Below are positions 9,255 to 18,313 of a stretch of DNA of 64,000 nt, piece by piece. The notes beneath the pieces are model-generated. The model searched no databases and was not told the DNA's origin. It saw only the letters and a list, made by a program, of their open reading frames with translations. Source of the DNA: Mucilaginibacter sp. UR6-11 (GTDB lineage Bacteria > Bacteroidota > Bacteroidia > Sphingobacteriales > Sphingobacteriaceae); the NCBI RefSeq assembly GCF_020880695.1, contig NZ_JAJIWO010000004.1, positions 310,001 through 374,000 on the forward strand, in the 5' to 3' direction. Position 1 is the first letter of the stretch, and each line of letters starts with the position of its first letter. The position numbers and the translations under genes were made by a program.

Positions 9255-10175
9255 ATGGATATCAGTATCATTATACCAACCTATAACCGGCTCTGGAGCT
9301 TACCCAAAACCATCGACAGTTGCGGCGACCCGCACCTAAAAATTCAAATTATTATTGTTGATGATGGCAGTACCGACGGGACCTGGGACTGGCTGCAACA
9401 ACAGAAAGACCTGATTGCCATCCGGCAGGAAAACCGGGGGAAAGACTGGGCCGTGAATGCAGGTTTTGCCCTGGCTACCGGTAAATACGTCAGATTTTTA
9501 GATTCGGATGATTGGATCTTACCCGGCTCATCCCGGGCATTATTTAACGAAGCCGAGAAAAACAACTTAAACATTACCTGTGCCGGCTACCAGCTTTATA
9601 CCGGGGATGAAAAACTGATCAAAGAAATAAGCTGGACCGTTTGTGATGATTTTATAGCACAACAGTTAGGCGAGTGCGATTCATCCCATTACAGTGCTTA
9701 CCTGTTTAAAAAAGACTTTATAAAAGATATACCACACCGGCAGGAATTTGGCGCGTTGGATGACCGCCAGTTTATTATTGAAGCCGCCATGAAACAACCT
9801 GTAACAGGCTATATCAACCAGGCTACGCTGGCGCACCGGGTGCATAACCGGCCGCGGTTGCAAAACATGGGTGGACTTAAAGAGATAGGCAACCACCTGG
9901 CTTATTTAAATATCTACCAAAAAGCATTTGATATTTTAAAAAATACAGGGCAGCTAACGCAACGCCGTAAAAACGCGGCTTGCAATAATTTATGGCACCT
10001 GGCGCACTGGATAGCCAAAACCAACATAGCTGACGGCCACAAAATTTATAATTGGGTTTATGAGCTTAACCCGCAATTTAAACCTGCCGAAAATAAAAAC
10101 CTGGCTACCCTATACAAAACTTTTGGGTTTGCTTTTACAGAGCACCTTTTAAAACTAAAAAGAAGTGTTGGATAA
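9255..10175 (+). CDS. Glycosyltransferase family 2
   Basis: 306 residues. N-terminal GT-A motifs: ISIIIPTYNR (3-12), IIVDDGSTDGTW (33-44), an NRGKDWAVNAG segment in place of the commoner ARN motif, and RFLDSDDW with DSDD at 83-86. The C-terminal part contains a QEFGALDDRQFIIEA segment that places an acidic pair where the catalytic base is expected. Starts three bases after the preceding stop and overlaps the next gene by 11 bases. Sugar and linkage unknown. Confidence 0.87.
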   Translation: MDISIIIPTYNRLWSLPKTIDSCGDPHLKIQIIIVDDGSTDGTWDWLQQQKDLIAIRQENRGKDWAVNAGFALATGKYVRFLDSDDWILPGSSRALFNEAEKNNLNITCAGYQLYTGDEKLIKEISWTVCDDFIAQQLGECDSSHYSAYLFKKDFIKDIPHRQEFGALDDRQFIIEAAMKQPVTGYINQATLAHRVHNRPRLQNMGGLKEIGNHLAYLNIYQKAFDILKNTGQLTQRRKNAACNNLWHLAHWIAKTNIADGHKIYNWVYELNPQFKPAENKNLATLYKTFGFAFTEHLLKLKRSVG

Positions 10176-11169
10176 AGCCCTGAACTTATTTTATGCCGAA
10201 CCAGATCCTGACCGCTGGTTTAAGTACGACCGGTATCCGCGTAAGCTAATAAGGCGCCTGGTACGCGGCAAACCCCGCCCGGGTGGCGTAATGCGTGTTG
10301 CGCTTAATTTAATGCAGGGGCTTGACAAACTAGGTATCCCTTACCGGCTAAACGACTATAACTATATTATAGCCCATCCTCAGGAAATAGCCTGCATTAT
10401 AGGCAAGCCCCAGGTATTGTTTAACCAAACCTGGACCAATCCTATTGTATTTGGTGCAGGCATATACTCGCACCCTATTGATCGGCCTGAGTTATTAAAA
10501 GAGTTCCCCAACGTAAAAAAGATATTGGTGCCCGGCGAGTGGATGCGGCAGATGTTTGAGCCCTTTTATGGCGCTAAGGTGGTAGCCTGGCCAACCGGGA
10601 TTGATACAGATGAATGGCAGCCATCACTGCAAAATAAAGTTTACGATTTTTTAATCTATGACAAGATCCGCTGGGAACATGACCGCTTTAGCGACGAGTT
10701 GATTGATCCCATGGTCAAAATACTGGACCGGCATAACTTATCGCATCATCAAATCAAATACGGCGCTTATACCCCTGCAGAATTAAAAGATAAATTAAGC
10801 CGGTCAAAAGCCGTGATATTTTTATGTGAACATGAAACGCAGGGCCTGGCTTATCAACAAATACTATCAGCAAACACCCCTATTTTGGCCTGGGACCGGG
10901 GCGGTTACTGGCAGGACCCTGAATATTATCCAGACAGGGTAAAGTATGGGCCGGTTAGTTCAGTACCTTACTGGGACGACCGTTGCGGCAAAAAATTTAC
11001 CGGGGCAGCCGATTTTGAAGAAACCCTGGCCGGCTTTTTAGCTGATATTAATTTATTCAAACCACGGGATTACGTAATAGAAAACCTATCGCTTGAAAAA
11101 TGTGCGTCTGCCTATTTAAAAATAGTTCAGGACACGTACTCAACGCTTAATAATGAAGCTATAAAATGA
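10165..11169 (+). CDS. GT-B-like glycosyltransferase, family uncertain
   Basis: 334 residues from GTG 10165 (a TTG is the next codon). It looks like a two-domain GT-B protein: a GGVMRVALNLMQGLDKLG helix near the N-terminus, a KKILVPGEWMRQMF linker-like element, WPTGIDTDEW (as in GT4 proteins after the first domain), then a Rossmann-type C-terminal half with LCEHETQGLAYQQILSANTP. The E-x7-E of ordinary GT4 enzymes is replaced by EHETQG...Q, so it may be a divergent family. It ends in an ATGA overlap with a clear GT4 gene. Confidence 0.65.
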   Translation: MLDKALNLFYAEPDPDRWFKYDRYPRKLIRRLVRGKPRPGGVMRVALNLMQGLDKLGIPYRLNDYNYIIAHPQEIACIIGKPQVLFNQTWTNPIVFGAGIYSHPIDRPELLKEFPNVKKILVPGEWMRQMFEPFYGAKVVAWPTGIDTDEWQPSLQNKVYDFLIYDKIRWEHDRFSDELIDPMVKILDRHNLSHHQIKYGAYTPAELKDKLSRSKAVIFLCEHETQGLAYQQILSANTPILAWDRGGYWQDPEYYPDRVKYGPVSSVPYWDDRCGKKFTGAADFEETLAGFLADINLFKPRDYVIENLSLEKCASAYLKIVQDTYSTLNNEAIK

Positions 11170-12188
11170 GGATACTGCTGATTATGGACCCGGGCATACC
11201 TGTGCCGCCCGAAGCATACGGCGGGCACGAGCGACTGGTATACGCCTTTGCCGAAGAATATCACCGGTTGGGCCATGAGGTAACCTTGCTTGCGGGGCCA
11301 AACTCCTATTGCAGCGGCAAAACGGTAACGTTTGGTATAAATGATTTGGGACGTTCTAAATGGCAACGGACACTGGAAGCAGGCTTCGCCTGGAAATATC
11401 TCCTGGACAACAAAAACAACTTCGACCTGATCCATAACTTTGGCCGGTTGATATATCTGGTGCCGGTTTTAAATACAGCCGCAAAAAAAATAATGACCTA
11501 TGGCCGGAAGGTTACCGAATCGGGCATTAAACTAATCAACAAACTACCTAACCGAAACCTGATCTTTACTGCCTGCAGCAACTATTGCGTTGGCACGGGT
11601 AATGTAGCCGGGAAATGGAAAACAGTTTATAACACCATTGATTTTTCGCGATATCAGCTCAATGAAAGTTTGAGTAATGATGCGCCGCTGATGTTCCTGG
11701 GCAGGCTTGATAAAATAAAGGGCGCCCATACCGCAATTAAGGTGGCCAGGGCCACCAACCATAATTTGATATTGGCAGGTAACATACCCGATACGCCGGA
11801 CAATTATCAATATTTTAAAACCGAGATTGAGCCGCTGATAGATAACCGGCAAATTAAATATGTTGGGGCCCTCAACGATGCCGAAAAGAACAAGTACCTG
11901 CAACAGGCGAAAGCATTATTGTTCCCTATTGAATGGGATGAGCCTTTTGGGATGGTGATGATAGAAGCAATGGCGTGCGGCACGCCGGTTATCGCTTTTA
12001 AACGCGGGTCGGTACCCGAGGTTGTGCAGGAAGGCATTAATGGATTTATAGTAAATAACCAGGCCGAAATGACGGAAAAGCTGGCTGCTGTTAACACTAT
12101 TGACAGGAAAGCTTGCAGACAAACCGCCGCCGACAGATTTGACATTAAAGTAATAGCGCAAAACTACCTCACTTTGTTTAATGAATAA
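11166..12188 (+). CDS. Glycosyltransferase family 4
   Basis: 340 residues. N-terminal domain opens with a glycine-rich YGGHERLVYAFAEEYHRLGHEVTLL element. The C-terminal domain has FLGRLDKIKGAH and FPIEWDEPFGMVMIEAMACGTPVIA, which contains the EPFG...E motif of retaining GT4 enzymes and binds the nucleotide sugar. Start ATG overlaps the upstream TGA. After this gene there is a 51-base gap, one of the longest in the cluster. The donor is unknown. Confidence 0.87.
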   Translation: MRILLIMDPGIPVPPEAYGGHERLVYAFAEEYHRLGHEVTLLAGPNSYCSGKTVTFGINDLGRSKWQRTLEAGFAWKYLLDNKNNFDLIHNFGRLIYLVPVLNTAAKKIMTYGRKVTESGIKLINKLPNRNLIFTACSNYCVGTGNVAGKWKTVYNTIDFSRYQLNESLSNDAPLMFLGRLDKIKGAHTAIKVARATNHNLILAGNIPDTPDNYQYFKTEIEPLIDNRQIKYVGALNDAEKNKYLQQAKALLFPIEWDEPFGMVMIEAMACGTPVIAFKRGSVPEVVQEGINGFIVNNQAEMTEKLAAVNTIDRKACRQTAADRFDIKVIAQNYLTLFNE

Positions 12189-12239
12189 CGGCAAATCATT
12201 TTTTGCTGATAAAAATCCTGCAATCAGAAAAGCTACGAC

Positions 12240-13469
12240 ATGGCATCACAAAAAGTAGTTTTAATATCCTCAGGACAGCCCTCGCTTAATCCGCGACTGA
12301 TTAAAGAAGCCGATAGCTTATGTGATGCCGGATATGACGTTACGGTGCTATACGCCTACTGGAATGACTGGGGAACGGTTTTCGACCGGCAGCTTATCCC
12401 GCTTAAAAAGTGGAAAGCGGTGCGAATTGCCGGTGATCCGCAGCAACAAAAATCAACCTACTTATTCAGCAAAATTACTCATCGCGCGGCAAAGTACATT
12501 AACCGGGTAACCGGGGGAAAATTGTTTACAAATATTGCCATAGCCCGATCGGCCGGCTTGCTGAAAGAAGCGGCAAAAAAACACAGAGCCGATTTATACA
12601 TCGCCCATAATTTGGGGGCATTGCCCTCAGCTGCCAGCGCGGCTAAACTATACAATAAAGTATGTGGTTTTGACGCCGAGGATTTTCACCGGTATGAAAC
12701 CAGCGATGACAGTAACAATGCCGAAGTGATGCTTAAAACCAAAATAGAGGACCAATATTTGCCCCAGGTAAACTATTTTACCACAAGCAGCCCGCAAATA
12801 GCCGAAGCCTACCAACAACTATATCCCCAATTAAAGCCGGTTGTGTTGTTAAATGTGTTCCCGAAAATTGAAACGGCAACAAAAAAGGTCGAGAAAAAAG
12901 GCCCGGTAAAATTGTTTTGGTTTTCGCAAACCATTGGGCCAAACCGCGGCATTGACGATGCTGTAAAAGCCTTACAACTATTAAACAAGACCGACTTCGA
13001 GCTCCACTTATTGGGAAAGCTGCCGCCGGGCAGCGAAAAGTTTATCAGCAGCCTGATTGACAGCGATATCAACCTGCAGATCCATAATCCGGTACCGCCG
13101 GATGAGCTTGCAGGCTTTGCATCTCAGTTTGATATTGGCCTTGCGCTTGAGCCCGGGTTCAGTATCAATAATAACATCGCGCTCAGTAATAAATTATTCA
13201 CTTATATGCAGGCCGGTTTAGCTATTGTTGCAAGTGATACCACGGCCCAGCATGACTTTATGACTAAAAACGCAACCATTGGCCACGTCTATCCGAAAGG
13301 AGACGTAGGGGTTATGGCCGCTATACTGCGCAATTATCATCAACATAGCGCACAGCTTGCCAACGCTCAAAACGAAGCCTTGCGCCTGGCGAAACAACAA
13401 TATAACTGGGAGACCGAGGGCCTTAAGTTTTTAGCAATAGTGAAACAAACCTTATTACAGCAAAAATAA
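12240..13469 (+). CDS. GT4-like glycosyltransferase
   Basis: 409 residues. A GT-B protein: VVLISSGQPSLNPRLIKEAD at the N-terminus, LYIAHNLGALPSA (the usual HxHG-like region of the first domain), GFDAEDFHRYE, then WFSQTIGPNRGIDDAVKAL at the start of the second domain and IGLALEPGFSINNNIALSNKLFTYMQAGLAIVAS near the end, where the expected acidic pair is partly replaced (LEPG...NK). Proteins of this shape occur in Bacteroidota surface-glycan loci. Its last base is shared with the ATG of the next gene (TAATG). Confidence 0.72.
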   Translation: MASQKVVLISSGQPSLNPRLIKEADSLCDAGYDVTVLYAYWNDWGTVFDRQLIPLKKWKAVRIAGDPQQQKSTYLFSKITHRAAKYINRVTGGKLFTNIAIARSAGLLKEAAKKHRADLYIAHNLGALPSAASAAKLYNKVCGFDAEDFHRYETSDDSNNAEVMLKTKIEDQYLPQVNYFTTSSPQIAEAYQQLYPQLKPVVLLNVFPKIETATKKVEKKGPVKLFWFSQTIGPNRGIDDAVKALQLLNKTDFELHLLGKLPPGSEKFISSLIDSDINLQIHNPVPPDELAGFASQFDIGLALEPGFSINNNIALSNKLFTYMQAGLAIVASDTTAQHDFMTKNATIGHVYPKGDVGVMAAILRNYHQHSAQLANAQNEALRLAKQQYNWETEGLKFLAIVKQTLLQQK

Positions 13470-14494
13470 TGCAGCAAAAGCAATCAAACAAATGGTTTTA
13501 TGGGGTTGACAGCATAAGGTTTGTGCTGGCCTTTGTAGTAATGTTGTCGCATTTTGATAATGTGTATGCCGAAACCTTAAAAACATCCGCTCATTTCCCC
13601 TTAAAGGTCCTGGGTGCGTTTTTAGCCAATGCTTTTGATGGCACCTCGGCTGTTATTGCATTCTTTATTATTTCGGGATTTGTTATTCATTATCCCTGCA
13701 AAAACGGTATCGACAATACGTTCCAGTTTTGGATAAGGCGTTTCCTGAGGATACTGATACCGCTGGCTGTTATACTTTCAGTTGGGATGGCTTTTGATCA
13801 TCCCGAGAAAACAGTCACCTGGAGCTTATATTGTGAACTGATATACTATGCTCTATACCCCCTGTTGTTAAAGATCAACCTGCGCTGGAAGATGAAATTT
13901 ATAGCAGCCTGGTGCATTGCAGCAGTTTTTATTGGTGTTGGGTCTTTCCATGATATACAGGCATTTTTTAAACAAACCGATAATCATTATCACGGTTATT
14001 ACTGGCAATTTGGCAATTATCTTACCTGGCTGGTTGGCCTGCCGTGCTGGCTGCTGGGCGTATTAATAGCCGAAAATATAGATAAGCTAAAAACAATAAC
14101 TACCGGCAAAATTATAGTGTACAGATTATCGGTGTATGCAATAAGTTGCATCTTATGCATTGCTAAATTTCACCTGCATCTTAGTTATATATTGTCGATG
14201 AATGTTTTCGCGCTGTTGCTATACAAATGGATACAGGCCGAGATAGTTTATTATAAAAACAAACCGGCTAACAGCTTACTTGAAAAAATGGGAAAATTCT
14301 CGTATTCCTTATACTTATGCCATCCGGTTGTGTTTTTGCTGCTGAAACGATACCTGGTGTTTAACAATTTCACCTATCCGTTATTTGTTTTGTTAACTAT
14401 TTTATCGGCATATCTTTTTTACCTGTTAATTGAGCGACCGTCGCACCGATTGGCAAGGCGTATCAACAATAGATATTTTTTAACTACAAATTGA
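13469..14494 (+). CDS. Acyltransferase-3 (OafA-like) membrane protein
   Basis: 341 residues with about ten hydrophobic stretches. It opens with GVDSIRFVLAFVVMLSHF, where the histidine is the family's conserved residue, followed by IAFFIISGFVIHYP and a WSLYCELIYYALYP motif. This matches acyltransferase-3 proteins that O-acylate surface polysaccharides, and it differs clearly in sequence from the relative at 4111. It begins in a TAATG junction and ends in a TTGA junction with the next gene. Confidence 0.86.
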   Translation: MQQKQSNKWFYGVDSIRFVLAFVVMLSHFDNVYAETLKTSAHFPLKVLGAFLANAFDGTSAVIAFFIISGFVIHYPCKNGIDNTFQFWIRRFLRILIPLAVILSVGMAFDHPEKTVTWSLYCELIYYALYPLLLKINLRWKMKFIAAWCIAAVFIGVGSFHDIQAFFKQTDNHYHGYYWQFGNYLTWLVGLPCWLLGVLIAENIDKLKTITTGKIIVYRLSVYAISCILCIAKFHLHLSYILSMNVFALLLYKWIQAEIVYYKNKPANSLLEKMGKFSYSLYLCHPVVFLLLKRYLVFNNFTYPLFVLLTILSAYLFYLLIERPSHRLARRINNRYFLTTN

Positions 14495-15780
14495 AACGGG
14501 TACTCATTATTTCGCCTTATTTCCCTCCGTCAAACACGCCCGACATGCAACGGGTTAGGATGAGCCTGCCCTATTTCGAGCAATATGGCTGGGAGGCTGA
14601 GGTAGTAACAGTAGCGCCGGTTTATTCTGATATGCAAAAAGACGAATTGCTGCTTGAAACCGTGCCATCAAACATTAAAGTCCATGTGGTAAAGGCGTTT
14701 GAAAAAAAGCGCACCGCGAGATTTGGTTTCGGGAATATCGCGTTTCGTTCTTCTCCTTTTTATAAAAGAAAAGTTAATGAGTTGTTAACCGAAAAGAAAT
14801 ATGACTTGATCTATTTTTCAACCACACAATTTGCCATATGCGTTTTGGGTGCCTATTGGAAAAAAAGGTTTGGCGTACCTTATGTAATAGACATGCAGGA
14901 CCCCTGGCACTCCGACTATTACCGTGATAAGCCCAAACATCAGCAACCGCCTAAATATTGGTTGTCTTATCGGCTAAACAAGTACCTGGAGCCTATAGCG
15001 CTAAAAAAAGCCGACGGCTTGATAAGCGTTTCTGAAAGTTACATCGCCGATCTTAAAAACCGTTATCCTGCGATAAAAAACATCCCCGCGGCTACGATAA
15101 CTTTTGGCAGTTTTGAGCCGGACCTGGATATTGCCATTAAAAACAGCAAGCGGTTTTCCGGCCTGCTCCGGCCCGGGCTTACTAACCTGGTTTATATCGG
15201 CCGCGGCGGCCTTGATATGCACAGCGCGGTACAACCGTTGTTTAAAGCCCTGAAGCAGGGGCTTACATCAAACCCGGATCTGTTTACACAACTTAAATTA
15301 TATTTTATTGGCACCAGTTATGCGCCAAAAGGTAAAAGCATGCCTACCATAATGCCATTAGCCCGGCAGATGGGCATAGCTGATCATGTTATTGAAATAA
15401 CCGATAGGATAAGCTATTTCGAAGCGCTGGCCACCTTACAACAAGCCGATGGCCTATTTATACCGGGATCTGATGACCCTAAATACACGGCATCCAAGAT
15501 ATATCCCTATCTGATGGCCCGGAAGCCGTTGCTGGCTATTTTTAATTCGCACAGCCCCGCCCTGCAGGTCCTGAAAGATTATGATGTCCCGAATGTTTAC
15601 AGCTATGATGATACTGACGGACTGGATAATTATATTTCTGATTTTTTAAAATTGCTAGCTGAAAAGAAAATTGAGGCACCCGTTTATAATGCTGCGGGGG
15701 TTGAAAAATACTCGGCCCAAAATATTACAAAAAAACAATGCGATCTGTTTAACCAGGTTTTAACCGGCATATGCGTTTAG
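14491..15780 (+). CDS. GT4-like glycosyltransferase
   Basis: 429 residues from a TTG that overlaps the upstream TGA (TTGA). The N-terminus KRVLIISPYFPPSNTPDMQR is the PPxxxP-type opening of GT4 proteins; a DLIYFSTTQF strand, then PYVIDMQDPWHSDYYRDK, follow. The C-terminal domain has LVYIGRGG and a DGLFIPGSDDPKYTASKIYPYLMARKPLLAIF segment where a DD...K pattern replaces the classic E-x7-E. Proteins of this kind are common in Bacteroidota exopolysaccharide loci. Confidence 0.75.
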   Translation: MKRVLIISPYFPPSNTPDMQRVRMSLPYFEQYGWEAEVVTVAPVYSDMQKDELLLETVPSNIKVHVVKAFEKKRTARFGFGNIAFRSSPFYKRKVNELLTEKKYDLIYFSTTQFAICVLGAYWKKRFGVPYVIDMQDPWHSDYYRDKPKHQQPPKYWLSYRLNKYLEPIALKKADGLISVSESYIADLKNRYPAIKNIPAATITFGSFEPDLDIAIKNSKRFSGLLRPGLTNLVYIGRGGLDMHSAVQPLFKALKQGLTSNPDLFTQLKLYFIGTSYAPKGKSMPTIMPLARQMGIADHVIEITDRISYFEALATLQQADGLFIPGSDDPKYTASKIYPYLMARKPLLAIFNSHSPALQVLKDYDVPNVYSYDDTDGLDNYISDFLKLLAEKKIEAPVYNAAGVEKYSAQNITKKQCDLFNQVLTGICV

Positions 15781-16913
15781 CAATTATAACTACCCATCCT
15801 ATTCAATACTATGCGCCGGTATTTAAATTATTGGCGCAAAAAATTGATTTGATGGTTTTTTACACCTGGGGTGAAGCATCAATGGCTAAACACGATCCGG
15901 GTTTTGGCCGGACCATAAAATGGGATATTGATTTATTGGACGGCTATAACTATCAATGGGTAAACAATAAGGCGCGTGATCCGGGCACCCATCATTTTAT
16001 TGGTATTGACAACCCCGACTTAATCAGCCAGATAACCAACTGGCAGCCGGATGAGCTATTGGTTTATGGCTGGGCCTTTAAAAGCCATTTAAGTACAATG
16101 CGGCATTTTAAAAATAAAATACCCGTGCTTTTTCGGGGCGATTCAACCTTGCTGGATGAGAAACCGGGCTTCAAAAACCTGCTGCGTGCTTTTTATTTAA
16201 GATGGGTTTACAAATATATTGACTATGCTTTGTATACCGGCACAAACAATAAAGCCTATTTTAAAAAATATGGCCTTAGTGAAAAACAACTGATTTTTGT
16301 ACCGCACTCTGTTGATAATGAAAGATTTGCCAACCAACGGACAAATGAAGTTGCCGCGTTAAAACAACAGCTTAACATTAGCCATGACGACCTTATCGTA
16401 CTTTTTGCCGGTAAGCTGGAGAAAAAAAAAGACCCCGAGGCATTGTTAAGATCGTTTATTAACTTAGCTGCACCGGGCGTGCATTTATTATTTGTTGGAA
16501 ATGGCTTTTTAGAAAAATCACTAAAAGAACGGGCCGCGCGGTCCGAAAATATTCACTTTATGGATTTTCAAAACCAAAACATTATGCCGGTAGTTTATCA
16601 GGCTTGCGATATATTTTGTCTGCCCTCGGCTGGGCCAGGTGAAACCTGGGGACTGGCAGTTAATGAGGCTATGGCTTGCGCTAAAGCGATACTGGCATCT
16701 GATAAAGTTGGCTGCGCGGTGGATCTGGTAAACAATGAGGTTAACGGTTGTATACATGAAGCTAATTCAGAAGTAAGCTTGTCTGAAAAATTGAGCCTGC
16801 TAATTTACAAGACCAAACAAGAACTCTCAGCGATGGGGCTGAAATCAGCGCAATTCATCAAAAACTGGGACATCAATATTCAGGCGGATAATATTGTTAA
16901 CTATAAGAGATGA
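15771..16913 (+). CDS. Glycosyltransferase family 4
   Basis: 380 residues. Opens with MRLAIITTHPIQYYAPVFK, a common start of Bacteroidota GT4 proteins. Second domain: VLFAGKLEKKKDPEAL and FCLPSAGPGETWGLAVNEAMACAKAILAS, which holds the GETWGLAVNE acidic pair of retaining GT4 enzymes. It overlaps the upstream gene by 10 bases and the Wzy-like gene by ATGA. It is the first gene of the block 15771-22004 that ends with the exosortase and a WcaF-like acetyltransferase. Confidence 0.85.
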   Translation: MRLAIITTHPIQYYAPVFKLLAQKIDLMVFYTWGEASMAKHDPGFGRTIKWDIDLLDGYNYQWVNNKARDPGTHHFIGIDNPDLISQITNWQPDELLVYGWAFKSHLSTMRHFKNKIPVLFRGDSTLLDEKPGFKNLLRAFYLRWVYKYIDYALYTGTNNKAYFKKYGLSEKQLIFVPHSVDNERFANQRTNEVAALKQQLNISHDDLIVLFAGKLEKKKDPEALLRSFINLAAPGVHLLFVGNGFLEKSLKERAARSENIHFMDFQNQNIMPVVYQACDIFCLPSAGPGETWGLAVNEAMACAKAILASDKVGCAVDLVNNEVNGCIHEANSEVSLSEKLSLLIYKTKQELSAMGLKSAQFIKNWDINIQADNIVNYKR

Positions 16914-18313
16914 AAGAAAACGGCCCGGCATTTATGCGATATCTGATATTATACCTGCCCTGGGTATTATCATTGCTGTTTGCCAAAGATCCAATTGTTT
17001 CATACTTTATCGCCTGGCTGGGTTCTTTTTTTATCTTTTTTATCTGCTATTCGGGCTGGATAAAACCATTGCCAACAGACCGCACTATTGGTGAGCAATT
17101 AATGCGCCCCATATTTTTGGTGCAGATTATTTTTATAGGTTACATGGCCTGTAGCTCCATTTTCTATTTTCTAAACCTTTTGGGGGTAAATGATCTTTCA
17201 GGAGCGGGTGATTTATTTGCTATAGACTATGAAAAAGTAGCACTTACTGCCGAATGCCAGCGATATTATATTCTAGGTCACGCCGCTTTTGCCACCGGTT
17301 TAATCATTTCAATGCGCTATCCGATCGATCACAAATACAAGATTGAAAAGGAAAAGATTGCCAATATATTGTTAATCATAGCACTCATATTTCTTCCCTT
17401 AACGGTTTTAGCGTATACCATTAGTGGCCTTGCACAATTTGCTCATCAATTTAATTCATTAAGTTTTATTGCAGGTACGCTGGCTTTGGCCTTTGCTATC
17501 CCCCTTAAAAAAGTTTTTAACACGTTATTGTGCCTGCTTTTATATGTGTCTAATTTTTATCAGGCATTAACGTCAGGTTTTAAGGAACCCATCATTGTTA
17601 GTGTTTTGGTACTCGGGATTTTTTTATATCCCAATTATAAAAAAATAGTCGTCCTTACCTTTATACCTACATTGTTAATGCTTTTTGTATTATTGCCAAC
17701 CTTTAATCACATTTTTCGTGAAAATGCCTGGGGAGAAAATGCCTCTGCGAATGATGCTTATAAAATAGCACTGGATGCCACAATTAACAGATCAGATGAT
17801 GAGAGTAACTGGGGCTTCTTGGTATACCGGCTAAGCGAAGTTGATATGTTCACCGACTTTTTACAATCTACACCCCAGTACATCGATTACTATAATTTTC
17901 AGTTGGTACAACAATCTTTGATATCTATAGTACCCAGGGTACTTTGGCCGTCAAAACCCTTTACAGAATCATTAGTAATGGAACGTGTATATAACGCCGG
18001 AGTTGCCAGCAGGAGCTCCAATGTCTCCGCCAAGCCGGCGTATCTGGTTGATGGCTATCTGTCAGGTGGGGGATTGGGTGTATTTTTAGCATTATTTATT
18101 TATGGCGCAGCAGTACAGTTAATCTCTCAGAAAGCCGAATTTCTCTTCGGCGGGTACGTTATGGGTACCGCATTGATATTTTCGGGCCTGTTTCAAATTT
18201 TCTGGCGGGGGTTAAGCTTTGAGTTTTTAGTAAACTCAGTTTTTTGGAGCTATATTACCATGATGGTCATTCATAAAATATTACGGATGAAAAATATTTT
18301 AGAAGAAATTTGA
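16910..18313 (+). CDS. Wzy-like polymerase / exosortase-associated membrane protein
   Basis: 467 residues and roughly ten to twelve membrane segments, with a large soluble loop around residues 265-370. The loop ends in SIVPRVLWPSKP, a motif seen in Wzy-like O-antigen and exopolysaccharide polymerases. Such proteins join lipid-linked repeat units on the periplasmic face. The nearby exosortase makes it comparable to the Wzy-like proteins that NCBI names as exosortase-associated in Bacteroidota; that naming is from memory and was not checked. Start ATG overlaps the upstream TGA; the stop overlaps a TTG start. No other polymerase is visible in the cluster. Confidence 0.75.
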   Translation: MKENGPAFMRYLILYLPWVLSLLFAKDPIVSYFIAWLGSFFIFFICYSGWIKPLPTDRTIGEQLMRPIFLVQIIFIGYMACSSIFYFLNLLGVNDLSGAGDLFAIDYEKVALTAECQRYYILGHAAFATGLIISMRYPIDHKYKIEKEKIANILLIIALIFLPLTVLAYTISGLAQFAHQFNSLSFIAGTLALAFAIPLKKVFNTLLCLLLYVSNFYQALTSGFKEPIIVSVLVLGIFLYPNYKKIVVLTFIPTLLMLFVLLPTFNHIFRENAWGENASANDAYKIALDATINRSDDESNWGFLVYRLSEVDMFTDFLQSTPQYIDYYNFQLVQQSLISIVPRVLWPSKPFTESLVMERVYNAGVASRSSNVSAKPAYLVDGYLSGGGLGVFLALFIYGAAVQLISQKAEFLFGGYVMGTALIFSGLFQIFWRGLSFEFLVNSVFWSYITMMVIHKILRMKNILEEI

